A DNA stretch of 64,000 nucleotides from Candidatus Avelusimicrobium gallinaceum (GTDB lineage: Bacteria > Elusimicrobiota > Elusimicrobia > Elusimicrobiales > Elusimicrobiaceae): assembly GCA_944324965.1 (NCBI GenBank), contig CALUYH010000002.1, positions 62,001-126,000 on the forward strand. Reading direction: 5' to 3'. Positions 15,747 through 25,324 of this stretch are shown one piece after another. Position 1 is the stretch's first letter; each line of letters opens with the position of its first letter. Both the position numbers and the translations under genes were made by a program. The notes beneath the pieces were generated by a model that did not search any database, was not told the DNA's origin, and saw only the letters and a program-made list of their open reading frames with translations.

Positions 15747-17381
15747 ATGACGCTTTTTTTAAAAGCCCTGACGGGGGTTCTTTTGTTTTTTGCGCCTTTC
15801 AGCTTTGCCGCGGCCGAGCCGTGGGCGTTTTCCGTGCTGCAGGGGGGCATTTTTGTCGGGCTGCTGCTCACGCTGTTTTCCCGCCGCCAACTCATCTATA
15901 CCAAGCCGCTTAAATGGCTGTTTTTTACGTTTGCCTTTTTGATTGCCTACACCCTGTTGCAGGCCGCGGGGACGCAAACCCTGCTGGATACACCCGCCGC
16001 CTATCCCGCCACGCTGATGCGGTTGTACACGCTGGAGCACGCATCGTGGTTTGTGACGTATCTGGCGCTGTTGGTGTGGGTGCCCAACGTGTGGGAATCG
16101 TTTAAATCCAACCGCATTTTGCTGTTTTTGATTGTGTTGTGCGGGTTTGCCGTGGGGCTGTGTGCACTGGGGCTGCAAAAAGGGCAATATATCCAATTTT
16201 TTACCGGCTTAAAAGCCGGGTTCGGCCCGTTTTTAAACCGCAACCACGCGGGCGTATTTTTGGGGATGTGCGCGCTGGTGACGCTGGGATATACCGTTTC
16301 GTCCTGGATGGATTACGGCCGCTTCCGCGCCAACCGCCGCGGCAATGAATTTATCCTGCGGCAGAGCTTTTTGGGGCTGGTGTTCCTGGGGCTGTGTGCA
16401 CTGGTGATTGCCACGCGTTCGCGCGGGGGGATGCTTTCGCTGGGGACGGGGATTTTCGTTTACTGTTTTTTGTGCTGTCTGTTCGTGCCGGAAAACCCCA
16501 AAACGCGCGTGAAAAGTGCGCTTTTGGTGGCGGGGCTGTTGGTTCTTGCGGCGGCCTTGGTGTGGTGGCAGGCGGACGCCATTAACGCATACGCCCAACG
16601 CGCGACGGGCACTTCGGAAGAAACGCGCAAAATGCTCTACCGTGCCGCGTGGGACATGCTGCACATTTACCCCTGGTGGGGCATTGGTGTGGGCGCAATG
16701 CCGGTGGCCATTACGTCTTTTATGGAATATCCGCTAAACGCATATGTGGAGCGGCTGCACAGCGATTGGCTGGAAATGCTGCTGGGGATGGGATTCGTCG
16801 GCTATATCGTGGTGCTGGCGGGGGCGGCCTTGGCGGTATGGGTGCTGGTGCGGCGGATGGCGCACCTGGAGCGCAAAAAACAACTGCTGTATGCCGCTTT
16901 GTTAAGTGCCGTGGTGGTAATGTGTGTAGGAAGTACGGTTGATTTCCACTTTTTTATCCCGGCCAATGCCTTTTTGTTTTTTGTTATTTTGGGGCTGGCG
17001 TGCAGTCCATCGTATTATAAAGGGCACGTCCATACGCTTTCCTGCGGCCCGGTGCTGACGGGGGTTGTCTGCGTGGTGTTGGCGGCCGCCTGCTATCTCC
17101 CAACCCAACGTACGATAGCGTGGCGGTTGTTCGTGTTTGGCAAGGGGCTGAAGCATGAGTCCCAAATCACCCTATACCAGCAAGGCCTCCAGCACTATTC
17201 TTCACCCCGTTTTGCGCTGCGGCTGGGGAATGCTTACTTTAACTACAGCCTGCGGACCAAAGCCCCTGCCCGCTCCGCCCAATTGCGCAGCCAAGCCCAC
17301 CAGTTGGCGGAAACCTATTTGAAAAAATACCCGAAAGAAAAAGAACTTTCCAAACTATACATGATATCCCTCCCACAATAA
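15747..17381 (+). CDS. O-antigen ligase/polymerase-like membrane protein
   Basis: The product has 544 aa from ATG 15747; a longer in-frame start at 15678 lacks support and would overlap the divergent gene. About 12 hydrophobic segments run from residue 5 to 460. Wzy/WaaL features are visible: GPFLNRNHAGVFLGM, a SRGGMLSLGTGI stretch, and the large loop with DMLHIYPWWGIGVGAM and HSDWLEMLLGMG. The C-terminal ~90 residues are soluble (FALRLGNAYFNYSL), similar to a TPR tail. Likely roles are polysaccharide polymerisation or ligation in the periplasm. TACAAT at 15733-15738 lies 8 nt before the ATG (leaderless pattern). Confidence 0.8.
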   Translation: MTLFLKALTGVLLFFAPFSFAAAEPWAFSVLQGGIFVGLLLTLFSRRQLIYTKPLKWLFFTFAFLIAYTLLQAAGTQTLLDTPAAYPATLMRLYTLEHASWFVTYLALLVWVPNVWESFKSNRILLFLIVLCGFAVGLCALGLQKGQYIQFFTGLKAGFGPFLNRNHAGVFLGMCALVTLGYTVSSWMDYGRFRANRRGNEFILRQSFLGLVFLGLCALVIATRSRGGMLSLGTGIFVYCFLCCLFVPENPKTRVKSALLVAGLLVLAAALVWWQADAINAYAQRATGTSEETRKMLYRAAWDMLHIYPWWGIGVGAMPVAITSFMEYPLNAYVERLHSDWLEMLLGMGFVGYIVVLAGAALAVWVLVRRMAHLERKKQLLYAALLSAVVVMCVGSTVDFHFFIPANAFLFFVILGLACSPSYYKGHVHTLSCGPVLTGVVCVVLAAACYLPTQRTIAWRLFVFGKGLKHESQITLYQQGLQHYSSPRFALRLGNAYFNYSLRTKAPARSAQLRSQAHQLAETYLKKYPKEKELSKLYMISLPQ

Positions 17382-17422
17382 AAACTATTTCAATAGGGTT
17401 AGATTTTGTAAAATATATGCGT

Positions 17423-18073
17423 ATGAATAAAACCGTTTTGCTGTTTCTGTTGGGCGCGGTGATTGCGCCCTTTTTAGCGGCTTGTTCCCAGGCGCCCGTA
17501 CGGGTGCAGAACGGGCCTGATGCTTCCGTCTCGCAGGAAGTTGTGCAGGGCTTGGCGCAGGTGCGCGCGCCCAGCGCTTATCACTTGCAGCCCGGCGATT
17601 TATTGGAAATCCAAGTTTTTATGGAAGACGATATGCAGCGCACCCTGCGTGTAAGCGGCGGGGGGAGTGTGACTTTCCCGCTGGTGGGCAATGTACCCGT
17701 GGCCGGCTATACTGTGGCCGAGGCCGAAGACCAACTGGCCAATGCTTTAAAAACCTATTTAAAAAACCCCCAAGTATCTATTTTAATCAAAGAATACGGC
17801 AACAAAACGGTTTATGTACTGGGGCAGGTGTCCAAGCCGGCAGCTATCCAAATCCCGCCGGAAAAGGAACTGACGGTGTTGGAAGCTATTACGTCCGTAG
17901 GCGGGTTTACCGATGTGGCCGCTACGTCTAAAGTGCGTGTACTGCGTATGGAAGGCGGCCGCCAAAAAGCGCTGGACGTAGATGTGACCCAAATCACCAA
18001 GCAGGGCAATAAAGCAATGGATATCCCGCTGCAGCCCGGTGATGTGGTGTTTGTACCGCAAAGTATGTTCTAA
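17423..18073 (+). CDS. Polysaccharide export lipoprotein (Wza/BexD family, short form)
   Basis: The protein has 216 aa from ATG 17423 (another ATG lies 6 nt upstream). The signal peptide ends in lipobox LAAC with Cys21. The Poly_export domain (about 52-125: YHLQPGDLLEIQVFMEDDMQRTLRVS, VPVAGYTVAEAEDQLANAL) is followed by one SLBB domain (NKTVYVLGQVSKPAAIQIP to the end, with LQPGDVVFVPQ). E. coli Wza is about 380 aa; this one lacks the outer-membrane C-terminal helix region, so a separate barrel may complete the exporter. TAAAAT at 17409-17414 and no ribosome site suggest a leaderless start. Confidence 0.88.
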   Translation: MNKTVLLFLLGAVIAPFLAACSQAPVRVQNGPDASVSQEVVQGLAQVRAPSAYHLQPGDLLEIQVFMEDDMQRTLRVSGGGSVTFPLVGNVPVAGYTVAEAEDQLANALKTYLKNPQVSILIKEYGNKTVYVLGQVSKPAAIQIPPEKELTVLEAITSVGGFTDVAATSKVRVLRMEGGRQKALDVDVTQITKQGNKAMDIPLQPGDVVFVPQSMF

Positions 18074-18082
18074 GGGGAATTT

Positions 18083-19798
18083 ATGGAAAACGTGACCAAC
18101 GAAGAATTGGATTTTAGTTATTATTTAAACATTATTTTTAAACGTTTTTGGCTGATTGTAGGAATGGTAGCCGTTGGATTAGTGGCGTCGGTATTGGTGA
18201 ACCTTTTTATGCGCCCGGCTTACAAAGCCACGGCCTTAATGATGATTAACCAGGAAGATGCCGGCAAAATTGATGCTACCCCTTATGGCTCTTTTACCAG
18301 CGAAGAAGATTACTACCGCACCCAATACCAGCTGCTCACCAGCCGCTCCCTGTTGGAAAAAATCTACCGCAATATGGACCTGGGCCAATACGAACAATTT
18401 GCTAATCCTTCCGGCGTAAAAAAGTTGGAAAAAGCCCTTTCGGTAGAGCCTATCACCCGCAGCCGTTTGGTAAATGTTTCCGCTACCACTTACGACCCGA
18501 AATTATCGGCTGAAATTGCCAATACGCTGGTAAATACTTTTGTGGCCGAAAACGTAAGCAACCGTATTTTTATGGGGCAGGACGTGATTGCCGCGTTGGA
18601 AAACACGGAACGCAGCCCCGAAGAACAGGAATTGCTCAATTCTATGCCGCAGGTGGTAAACAGCGATTTTATCAAATCCCTTAAACAACAGGCCGCCCAG
18701 CTGGCGGGGCAGGAAGCCCAGCTTTCGGCCAAATACACGTCCAAGCACCCGGAGTTAATATCGGTGCACAACCAGCTGGAAGCTATCAACCAGCAAATTA
18801 ACACCGAAACGCGCCGCTTGGTGCAGAGTATTAAGATTGAACTTTCGGGGCAGTTTTCCGGCAACAATATCCGCGTGGTGGACCCGGCCGTAACACCCGA
18901 AAAACCCGTCCGCCCGCGCAAATTGCTCAATCTGGCGATTGGCCTGATGGCCGGGGGGCTGCTGGGGTTGCTGATTGTGTTTGTGTTGGAATTTTTGGAC
19001 CAGAGTGTGAAGTCTTCCGAAGATTTGGAAGAAAAACTCGGCCTGCCCTTTTTGGGCTTTGTGCCGTATGAAAAGAAGGGCAAAAAGAAAGAGGCCGAAT
19101 ACGCCACCATGCTCAAAGAAGGCAACTACCTGATGGCCGAAAACGTGCGCAACGTGCGGACCATGCTGGATTTTGCCTTGTCCGACAACCACAACGCGCC
19201 GATTTTGATTTCCAGCTCCTTGCAAGGCGAAGGCAAAAGCCATTTGTCCTCCAACCTGCTGGTAGCCATGGCCCAGGCCGGCAAAAAAGTGCTGCTGGTG
19301 GACGGCGATTTGCGTCGCGCCCGCGTGCATAAGGTGTTCCGCCTGTCTACCGAAAAGGGGCTTAGCAACATCTGGGACGCCGACCCCAAAAAGGCCGATT
19401 ACGCCGCCAATATCCAAGCGGTAAAAGACGTGCCGAATTTGTTTGTGATGACGGCCGGCCAGCGTCCGCCGAACCCGGCCGAACTGTTAAACACGCCCAA
19501 GCTGGGGGACTTTATTGAATGGGCGCAAAAGAATTTTGACCAGGTGGTCGTGGACTGCCCGGCCATCCTGCCCGTGTCCGACACGCTTTTGTGGGGGAAA
19601 TACATCCCGCGGACGATATTTGTCATCAAGTACGGCAAAACCAACGCCAAATTGGCCAAAATCGCCCTGGATAAGCTGCAAAAGGCCGGCATTAAGGTGC
19701 TGGGGGCGGTGATAGGCCACTACAAGCCCGAAGGCCTTTCCTACGGCAAATACGGCTATTACAAAAGTTACAGCTATTACAGCGAAGATAAAAAATAA
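18083..19798 (+). CDS. Wzc-like polysaccharide co-polymerase and BY-kinase
   Basis: This 571-aa inner-membrane protein has a Wzz domain with TM helices near 27-48 and 290-312 (LLGLLIVFVLEFL), and a periplasmic helical part between. A cytosolic tyrosine-kinase domain follows: Walker A SSSLQGEGKSHLSSNLL (around 375-390), Walker A' VLLVDGDLRRARVHKVF and Walker B VVVDCPAILPVSD. The last 18 residues hold seven tyrosines (YGKYGYYKSYSYYSEDKK), the usual autophosphorylation cluster. It lies 9 bp after the Wza-like gene, and together they would control chain length and export. The AT-rich cassette starts directly after it. Confidence 0.93.
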   Translation: MENVTNEELDFSYYLNIIFKRFWLIVGMVAVGLVASVLVNLFMRPAYKATALMMINQEDAGKIDATPYGSFTSEEDYYRTQYQLLTSRSLLEKIYRNMDLGQYEQFANPSGVKKLEKALSVEPITRSRLVNVSATTYDPKLSAEIANTLVNTFVAENVSNRIFMGQDVIAALENTERSPEEQELLNSMPQVVNSDFIKSLKQQAAQLAGQEAQLSAKYTSKHPELISVHNQLEAINQQINTETRRLVQSIKIELSGQFSGNNIRVVDPAVTPEKPVRPRKLLNLAIGLMAGGLLGLLIVFVLEFLDQSVKSSEDLEEKLGLPFLGFVPYEKKGKKKEAEYATMLKEGNYLMAENVRNVRTMLDFALSDNHNAPILISSSLQGEGKSHLSSNLLVAMAQAGKKVLLVDGDLRRARVHKVFRLSTEKGLSNIWDADPKKADYAANIQAVKDVPNLFVMTAGQRPPNPAELLNTPKLGDFIEWAQKNFDQVVVDCPAILPVSDTLLWGKYIPRTIFVIKYGKTNAKLAKIALDKLQKAGIKVLGAVIGHYKPEGLSYGKYGYYKSYSYYSEDKK

Positions 19799-19810
19799 AA
19801 GGGTTTTAAT

Positions 19811-20440
19811 ATGATTAAACGAGTTTTTCGTTTGATTGCTGATTGGTATAGGAGACGTAAAGTGTTACGTCATTTTCCCGGTGTTTATGCGCGTTTTTAC
19901 GGCAATCATATCCCTTCTATAAACATTGGGGAGGGAACCTATGCAAATTTTTTGCGAATTTTTTCCTGGGAAAGTGCTTCTCCTATCCAACTGAATATTG
20001 GAAAATATTGTTCTTTAGCCAACGATATTACCATTATTTGTGGTGGAGAACATGACCAGAACTGGGTTTCTACTTATCCCTTTATCGATCGGTTTTCTTT
20101 AATGGAACATAAGACATTGATACGGCCAAGGTTTAAGGGAGATATTTGCATAGGAAATGACGTCTGGATTGCACAAAACGTGACCATTCTGTCTGGTGTA
20201 TCTATTGGAGATGGGGCTGTTATTGGAGCTGGGGCTGTTGTATGCAAGGACATACCCCCTTATGCGGTAGCTGTTGGAGTGCCGGCTAAAGTAGTGAAGT
20301 ATCGTTTTTCAAAAGAAGAAAGAGAAAAATTGTTGAAAATCAAATGGTGGAACTGGCCTAAAGATATTATTTTAAGTCGTATGCAAGATTTTACAGATAT
20401 TCAAAAATTTATTTCCAAATATACTCCTAATTCTATATGA
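19811..20440 (+). CDS. Left-handed beta-helix O-acetyltransferase (CatB/WbbJ-like)
   Basis: The product has 209 aa with hexapeptide-repeat character ([35 protein letters not shown]). The catalytic-histidine region reads [14 protein letters not shown], and the C-terminus has the [11 protein letters not shown] motif typical of xenobiotic/sugar acetyltransferases that use acetyl-CoA. It probably acetylates the surface polysaccharide or a sugar precursor. It is the first gene of the AT-rich cassette; base composition drops sharply relative to wzc. It overlaps the next gene by 4 nt. Confidence 0.85.
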   Translation: MIKRVFRLIADWYRRRKVLRHFPGVYARFYGNHIPSINIGEGTYANFLRIFSWESASPIQLNIGKYCSLANDITIICGGEHDQNWVSTYPFIDRFSLMEHKTLIRPRFKGDICIGNDVWIAQNVTILSGVSIGDGAVIGAGAVVCKDIPPYAVAVGVPAKVVKYRFSKEEREKLLKIKWWNWPKDIILSRMQDFTDIQKFISKYTPNSI

Positions 20441-21531
20441 ATAAGAACATTCTGTTTTCTACAACGCGTCAATGGAATCCTGGGGATGAATTTATTTTAA
20501 TGGGTTGTATCAATCTATTAAAAGGAATTTGTCCTGCTTTTAATCCTATTATTTATAACCGCAATCCGGAAGTTCGGCAAGGAAAATTTGCAGAGTTAAA
20601 TTTTTTAAAATCGTCTCGCTGGGAAAGATGGCGCCCAACGGGAAATAGCTTGGTCCGAGCTTTTTTACGCACGGGATTTTTAGATAATTCGTTTAAAAAT
20701 GATACTGACCCATCTTTTTTAGATTTGGTCGTTTTTGCTGGATCTCCTGAATGGAAAGGTCCTTTTTGCAAACCCTTATACAAAGTAATTGCTAAAAGAA
20801 ATTTACCAACTTTGTTTTTAGGAATAGGGGGGGGACCTAATTTTACGAGACGAACACTTTCGGTGCTGGAACAAGAAGTTTTGGGCCGTGCCCAATTAAT
20901 TACTGCCCGTGATGAAAATGCTGCCCAATTTTTGGCGAATTATCATCCGTTAGTGTTACCTTGTCCGGCCTTATTCAGTGCATCGGTTCCTTATGAAAAG
21001 AAGATACAAAAAGTCAATAAAATTGGTTTAATTTATGGTACTTATCAGGCATCTAACAATAATAATGTGTCTAAGGAGACATACATATATCTCAAAGACT
21101 TGTATGGGGAAATTATCCGGCGTTTTTCTTCTCAATATGAGATAGAAATTGTTTGCCATTACATTGATGAACTTCCTCACGCTTATAAAGATTTCCCGGG
21201 GGTAAATATTCTTTATTCTTATGATTCTAAAGACTATTTAGACATCTTCCATCGTTTTGATTTTGTCATTGGTCACCGGGTGCATGGCATTGGAATTAGT
21301 GCCTCTATGGGCATTCCCGGCCTTGCCGTAATACACGATAATAGAGGGCAGACTACAAAAGGGTTCTTGGCTGGGTTAATTACAACGGGTATGCCACTGG
21401 CTCGCGTATTAGGTCAAATAACTGCGCACATAGAACAAGTACAAACATTAAACAAACAATTACAATCACACAAGCAAAACACGCGTAACGTCTATCTAGA
21501 ATTACTGCGGGCTAAATTGATAACGAAATAA
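20437..21531 (+). CDS. Polysaccharide pyruvyl transferase family protein
   Basis: This 364-aa protein matches the CsaB/WcaK (PS_pyruv_trans) pattern: N-terminal [16 protein letters not shown], the central [22 protein letters not shown], and the C-terminal [21 protein letters not shown]. The family transfers pyruvate from phosphoenolpyruvate to a sugar as a ketal, or acts as a related GT-B enzyme. It overlaps the acetyltransferase gene by 4 nt (ATGA). It is AT-rich like the rest of the cassette. Confidence 0.85.
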   Translation: MNKNILFSTTRQWNPGDEFILMGCINLLKGICPAFNPIIYNRNPEVRQGKFAELNFLKSSRWERWRPTGNSLVRAFLRTGFLDNSFKNDTDPSFLDLVVFAGSPEWKGPFCKPLYKVIAKRNLPTLFLGIGGGPNFTRRTLSVLEQEVLGRAQLITARDENAAQFLANYHPLVLPCPALFSASVPYEKKIQKVNKIGLIYGTYQASNNNNVSKETYIYLKDLYGEIIRRFSSQYEIEIVCHYIDELPHAYKDFPGVNILYSYDSKDYLDIFHRFDFVIGHRVHGIGISASMGIPGLAVIHDNRGQTTKGFLAGLITTGMPLARVLGQITAHIEQVQTLNKQLQSHKQNTRNVYLELLRAKLITK

Positions 21532-21540
21532 ATCTTTCTA

Positions 21541-21571
21541 TAAAAACCAGCCTTTTAAAGGCTGGTTTTTC
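21541..21571. terminator. Bidirectional terminator inside the cassette
   Basis: Near-perfect 14-bp inverted repeat AAAAACCAGCCTTT (21542-21555) and AAAGGCTGGTTTTT (21557-21570). It separates the convergent pyruvyl transferase and PP-loop genes. Confidence 0.9.
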
Positions 21572-22708
21572 TTAGTTTTCTAGATGAAAAATTTTTTGCT
21601 TTAATTTCTTTATAGCATGTTTCACAAATAATATCCATTCGCGAATATATTTTCTGCCATAGATTTTATCCATATATTGCCACGAATAACGTGTAGAGGG
21701 ACTGTTCTCCCTTATACCAGTAATTCCCTCTTGCATGCCAATTACGCGGCGATCCAAATGAATTCTGTCACAAAATTCACTGATCCTGAAGCATTTGGAA
21801 CAGTTTCCACACCATCTCTTATGGGAATTATTAAAGCAAGAATAAATATATTTAATAAAATCTGTTTGTGCAAGTTTCGCAAACATAGATACTTTGGGAA
21901 ATCCCATGTAAATGGATATAAATAGAGGCCAAGAAGGATGTTTTACAAAGATATTATTTACAAACATAGGATGAATTGACTGGTCATGCTCTTTTTCTGA
22001 TAATGCATATTCCAATTCCGTAGATAAATATAGCGTTCCTATTCCAAATTTGTCGGCAATTGGAGCGGATAAAAAATAAAATAGATTTCCCGTTACGAAA
22101 CGATTAAACACGGCATTGGTATCTTTCAGCAAACTTCGCACATTCATAGTAATTTCCTGTAGAGAAAGTTTATATTTCTGTGTCAACTCTGAGATTAAAT
22201 TGTATTTAATAGGGCTTTTCTCTTTATCCGCGTTCATCCAATCTTTTCCGTTGACCGATATAAGAATCGGATTTTTGTGATAAAACGTGGACAAGGCAAA
22301 TGTACTTTCCACCCCACCACCATAAAACAGGCCTATACGGGTGGCAGAACCTGTTGAAAACAATACTTCCGTTTCAGCTGTTTGATATTGTTCCGTAAAA
22401 TTCCATTCTACAGAAAAGGGCTGTGGTGCAAACATGGCCGACAAATAATTCTGCCAGTATTCTTGCATCCATGGGGTTGTTGTAATAGGCAGCGTCACTC
22501 GGACATTGGAATATCTGCTGACCAAATAGGGCAAAAAGGCCCCTAAAGCCACCATAGCGGCCCAAGTATAATCTTGTTTAAGCGGAAAACTATAATTTGC
22601 TTTAATAGGAGTGCCAAATTCTATTTCTTTAAGTTGTGCAGATAGATGATAGGAAACAGCTATCTCTTCCCCTTTAAAGCAAATGTTATCAATAGTTAAT
22701 TCAATCAT
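21572..22708 (-). CDS. PP-loop ATPase-like protein of the polysaccharide cassette
   Basis: The product has 378 aa from ATG 22708, which has AAAGGAG at a proper 9-nt spacing (ATG 22714 is too close to it). Residues 129-135 read YGGGVES, resembling the SGGxDS pyrophosphate loop of N-type ATP pyrophosphatases. Near the C-terminus CGNCSKC (300-306) plus a further Cys (SEFCDR) resembles the zinc site of QueC-like enzymes. PP-loop enzymes adenylate a substrate to install N or S; in this locus a sugar amidation (as for WbpG) or ligation is conceivable, but no function can be assigned. It overlaps the flippase gene by 8 nt. Confidence 0.7.
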   Translation of the reverse strand: MIELTIDNICFKGEEIAVSYHLSAQLKEIEFGTPIKANYSFPLKQDYTWAAMVALGAFLPYLVSRYSNVRVTLPITTTPWMQEYWQNYLSAMFAPQPFSVEWNFTEQYQTAETEVLFSTGSATRIGLFYGGGVESTFALSTFYHKNPILISVNGKDWMNADKEKSPIKYNLISELTQKYKLSLQEITMNVRSLLKDTNAVFNRFVTGNLFYFLSAPIADKFGIGTLYLSTELEYALSEKEHDQSIHPMFVNNIFVKHPSWPLFISIYMGFPKVSMFAKLAQTDFIKYIYSCFNNSHKRWCGNCSKCFRISEFCDRIHLDRRVIGMQEGITGIRENSPSTRYSWQYMDKIYGRKYIREWILFVKHAIKKLKQKIFHLEN

Positions 22709-24254
22709 TGCCATATACTCCTTTCGTATTAAATTGCATTATCAAACGCTTGATGTATGATACCAACCAACGACGTTGGGCGCGAGACATTGCCCCGCAA
22801 AAGCCCGACAGACTCACCCCTATCGTACTGACAAGCATTACCCCTATTAATCTGCGCCACCCCTCGGGTCCGCAGCTATATACCCACAAAGCTGGCAGTA
22901 TGCCACAGCACGCCATAAGAGCGCACTTGCCAACCACTTCCCGAACATAAGAAATCATAGAGAGTGAAGGAATCTGTTTGGAAACAAGCCACATAACTAT
23001 CCCACACAATCCCAGAGGGCTTACTATATTCACCCAAAATGGAGTTGTAGGGCCCGCCCCAATTTTCAAATACAAATATGCTATTCCTACCACCAACAGA
23101 TACAAGCTACCAAACCAAAAACTCATTTTTCCTATGTTCCCAGTTGCTTGTACAGCAAACATCAAAGTTCGGAAAAGGACCGAAAAATAACTGGCAATAA
23201 GAAGTAACCGACAAAATGTAGTGGCATATTCCGGTGGATTTTTGAGCCAAATTTTTAAAATAAAATCCGTTTCTATTATGCAGGGAATAAGAACTAAAAG
23301 CAAAAGTCCCAACGCCAATTTTGCACAATTAATCACCAAAAATTGTAATTCCTGATAATCTCCCGTAGCATAATTTTTTACAATTTGCGGACGACACGCT
23401 ACTAAAAAATTATCGGCAAAACTAGAAATTCCTAAATAGGCTTGATTGGCAACAGCTGTAGCTGCACTTAATGCCGGGCCGAAAAACATATTTTCTAAGA
23501 TATTAATCCCTTGCATTTTAAAAACATGCGAGCCGTCTGAATATAATGTTTTTATACAAAAGCCGAAAATAGAAATGGTTATATCTTTGTAATAAACAGG
23601 GCCGCCCCTTGTTTCTGTAAAGTGTTTCCAATCATAGAAAATATAGGCCAACAATACAATTGCATTAACTAATAGAAACATAATGCCATAATCAACCAAT
23701 AGATTCCTTTTTGGAAATAAAAACAGCAAGGAAAATAAAGCTAGTTGGAGCACATATTGCAGAATACTAATATAGGCAAAAATGTTCATTCTTTCATAGG
23801 CAAGGACTATTGCTTCATAGGGAATTTTAATAATTGAAAGAACGCAGGCCCCTATGCCAAGCTGGAATAACATATTGGCGGCAGTCAACTTGCCTGGCCC
23901 TAATACCAATTTATGATTGACTAACCAAAAGCCAATTGTTTCTGCTAATAAAACAAAAATTCCTGCTGCGACTACGTGAGTAAACAGAGCCGAACGGAAA
24001 ACTTTGGAAAGATTTCCGGCAGTTCCTTTGCCTAATTCAAAGGTAAGAAAACGGGATGTGGCCCCGCTCAGAGATACGTTCACAAACATCATTAAGTTTG
24101 TGACTCCAAATACGGCACTTAGAATTCCGAAATTTCCAACTCCCAGTAATTGCAATACGATGCGGGAAATATAAAAGGATAAAAACATAGCGCATAATAT
24201 GCGCACATAAAGCATGATAGTATTCTTGACAATTCGTTTATGATTTCCTTTCAT
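22701..24254 (-). CDS. Polysaccharide flippase, Wzx/MATE-like (MVF superfamily)
   Basis: This 517-aa protein has about 12-14 hydrophobic segments throughout. The N-terminus shows the flippase pattern of a short basic start (KRIVKNTIMLYVRILCAMFLSFYISRIVLQLLG) followed by NFGILSAVFG. It would flip the undecaprenyl-linked repeat unit to the periplasm. It lies between the PP-loop gene (8-nt overlap) and a GT9 gene (8-bp gap) in a minus-strand operon. Strongly AT-rich. Confidence 0.88.
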   Translation of the reverse strand: MKGNHKRIVKNTIMLYVRILCAMFLSFYISRIVLQLLGVGNFGILSAVFGVTNLMMFVNVSLSGATSRFLTFELGKGTAGNLSKVFRSALFTHVVAAGIFVLLAETIGFWLVNHKLVLGPGKLTAANMLFQLGIGACVLSIIKIPYEAIVLAYERMNIFAYISILQYVLQLALFSLLFLFPKRNLLVDYGIMFLLVNAIVLLAYIFYDWKHFTETRGGPVYYKDITISIFGFCIKTLYSDGSHVFKMQGINILENMFFGPALSAATAVANQAYLGISSFADNFLVACRPQIVKNYATGDYQELQFLVINCAKLALGLLLLVLIPCIIETDFILKIWLKNPPEYATTFCRLLLIASYFSVLFRTLMFAVQATGNIGKMSFWFGSLYLLVVGIAYLYLKIGAGPTTPFWVNIVSPLGLCGIVMWLVSKQIPSLSMISYVREVVGKCALMACCGILPALWVYSCGPEGWRRLIGVMLVSTIGVSLSGFCGAMSRAQRRWLVSYIKRLIMQFNTKGVYGND

Positions 24255-24262
24255 ATTATGCC

Positions 24263-25312
24263 CTAAACCCTAAAATTCATTTTTACAGATTGTATAATAT
24301 CTTCCGTAGGAATATCATTGACTTGCCATGTGGTGCGTAAACGATGGAAAGGCGAATGCAATGGTTGCCAAACTGTTAAATATCCTTCGGAACGAGGCGC
24401 CTCACCGGGCACGCATACATCACTGTATAAAATGGTCATGGGCTTTTTATAAGCATCTGCTATATGTACTATGCCAGTATCCACGCTCAGTATGTAGGAA
24501 GCGGCCGCCACCAAAGCTGCTGTCTGCATTACGGATGTTGTGGAAAAAACAGGAATATTGGGCGGCAATGTATTTGCATATTCCAGCTGATGGCATAACA
24601 AAACCATGGGAATGTTATGTCGTATCAGCCCCTTTATGATATCGCAGACTTTTGAGCCCTGTAAACTCCTGGAGAGAGTGGAAGCCTGGGGATTAAATAA
24701 TACAAAATGTTTTTCTTTTAAATGCTTTTCTACAAGGAAGAGATCTGTACATTTTTTGTTTGCGTGAGTAAGAAACAAATCATAGGACAAATCCGGATGT
24801 TTGATACCAAATAAGTGTAAAGCCTGCACAAAAATATCCGAAAAATGTTTATCCTTTACCGGTTGTAAGTACGTAAAATGTCGGCATGGGGATGTGTATT
24901 GTACGGTGATTAGTTTTTTAGGACCAGCATAATAATAAGCCAACAAATTTTTTCTATTAGAGAAAGGAATGTCCAGTATTACATCAAATTTATTTTTCCG
25001 CAACCACAATACTATAGAAAGAAAGCTGTTTGGCAAAACAAATGTTTGATCAATATATGGGTTGTTATCAAAAATTTCTTTATAATTTTTCTGGATGCCA
25101 ACGGCTAGGTATATATTAGGATAGTACTTTTTTAATTCGCGTACAAAAAAGCTCATAATCACACTATCCCCCACTTTAGATCCGTAGGATAACAATGCCA
25201 CCCGTTGTGCTTTACGCATATCATACGTGGAATCGGTTAAACTGGGAAATACGTTTAAAAGCGTGTTTATTAACGACCATAAGAGTTCAAATATCTTTCT
25301 TTTCAGCTTCAT
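24263..25312 (-). CDS. Glycosyltransferase family 9 (heptosyltransferase-like)
   Basis: The protein has 349 aa. The GT9 pattern is visible: N-terminal VALLSYGSKVGDSVIMSFFVRELKKYYP, central VILDIPFS, ADP-sugar side segment HFVLFNPQASTLSR, and the family hallmark LSVDTGIVHIADAY with nearby KPMTILYSD. GT-B enzymes of this family use ADP-heptose or related donors. It shares its layout with the GT9 gene at 26546-27598 and is probably an ancient duplicate. Minus-strand cassette operon. Confidence 0.87.
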   Translation of the reverse strand: MKLKRKIFELLWSLINTLLNVFPSLTDSTYDMRKAQRVALLSYGSKVGDSVIMSFFVRELKKYYPNIYLAVGIQKNYKEIFDNNPYIDQTFVLPNSFLSIVLWLRKNKFDVILDIPFSNRKNLLAYYYAGPKKLITVQYTSPCRHFTYLQPVKDKHFSDIFVQALHLFGIKHPDLSYDLFLTHANKKCTDLFLVEKHLKEKHFVLFNPQASTLSRSLQGSKVCDIIKGLIRHNIPMVLLCHQLEYANTLPPNIPVFSTTSVMQTAALVAAASYILSVDTGIVHIADAYKKPMTILYSDVCVPGEAPRSEGYLTVWQPLHSPFHRLRTTWQVNDIPTEDIIQSVKMNFRV

Positions 25313-25324
25313 AGTAACAATTTA

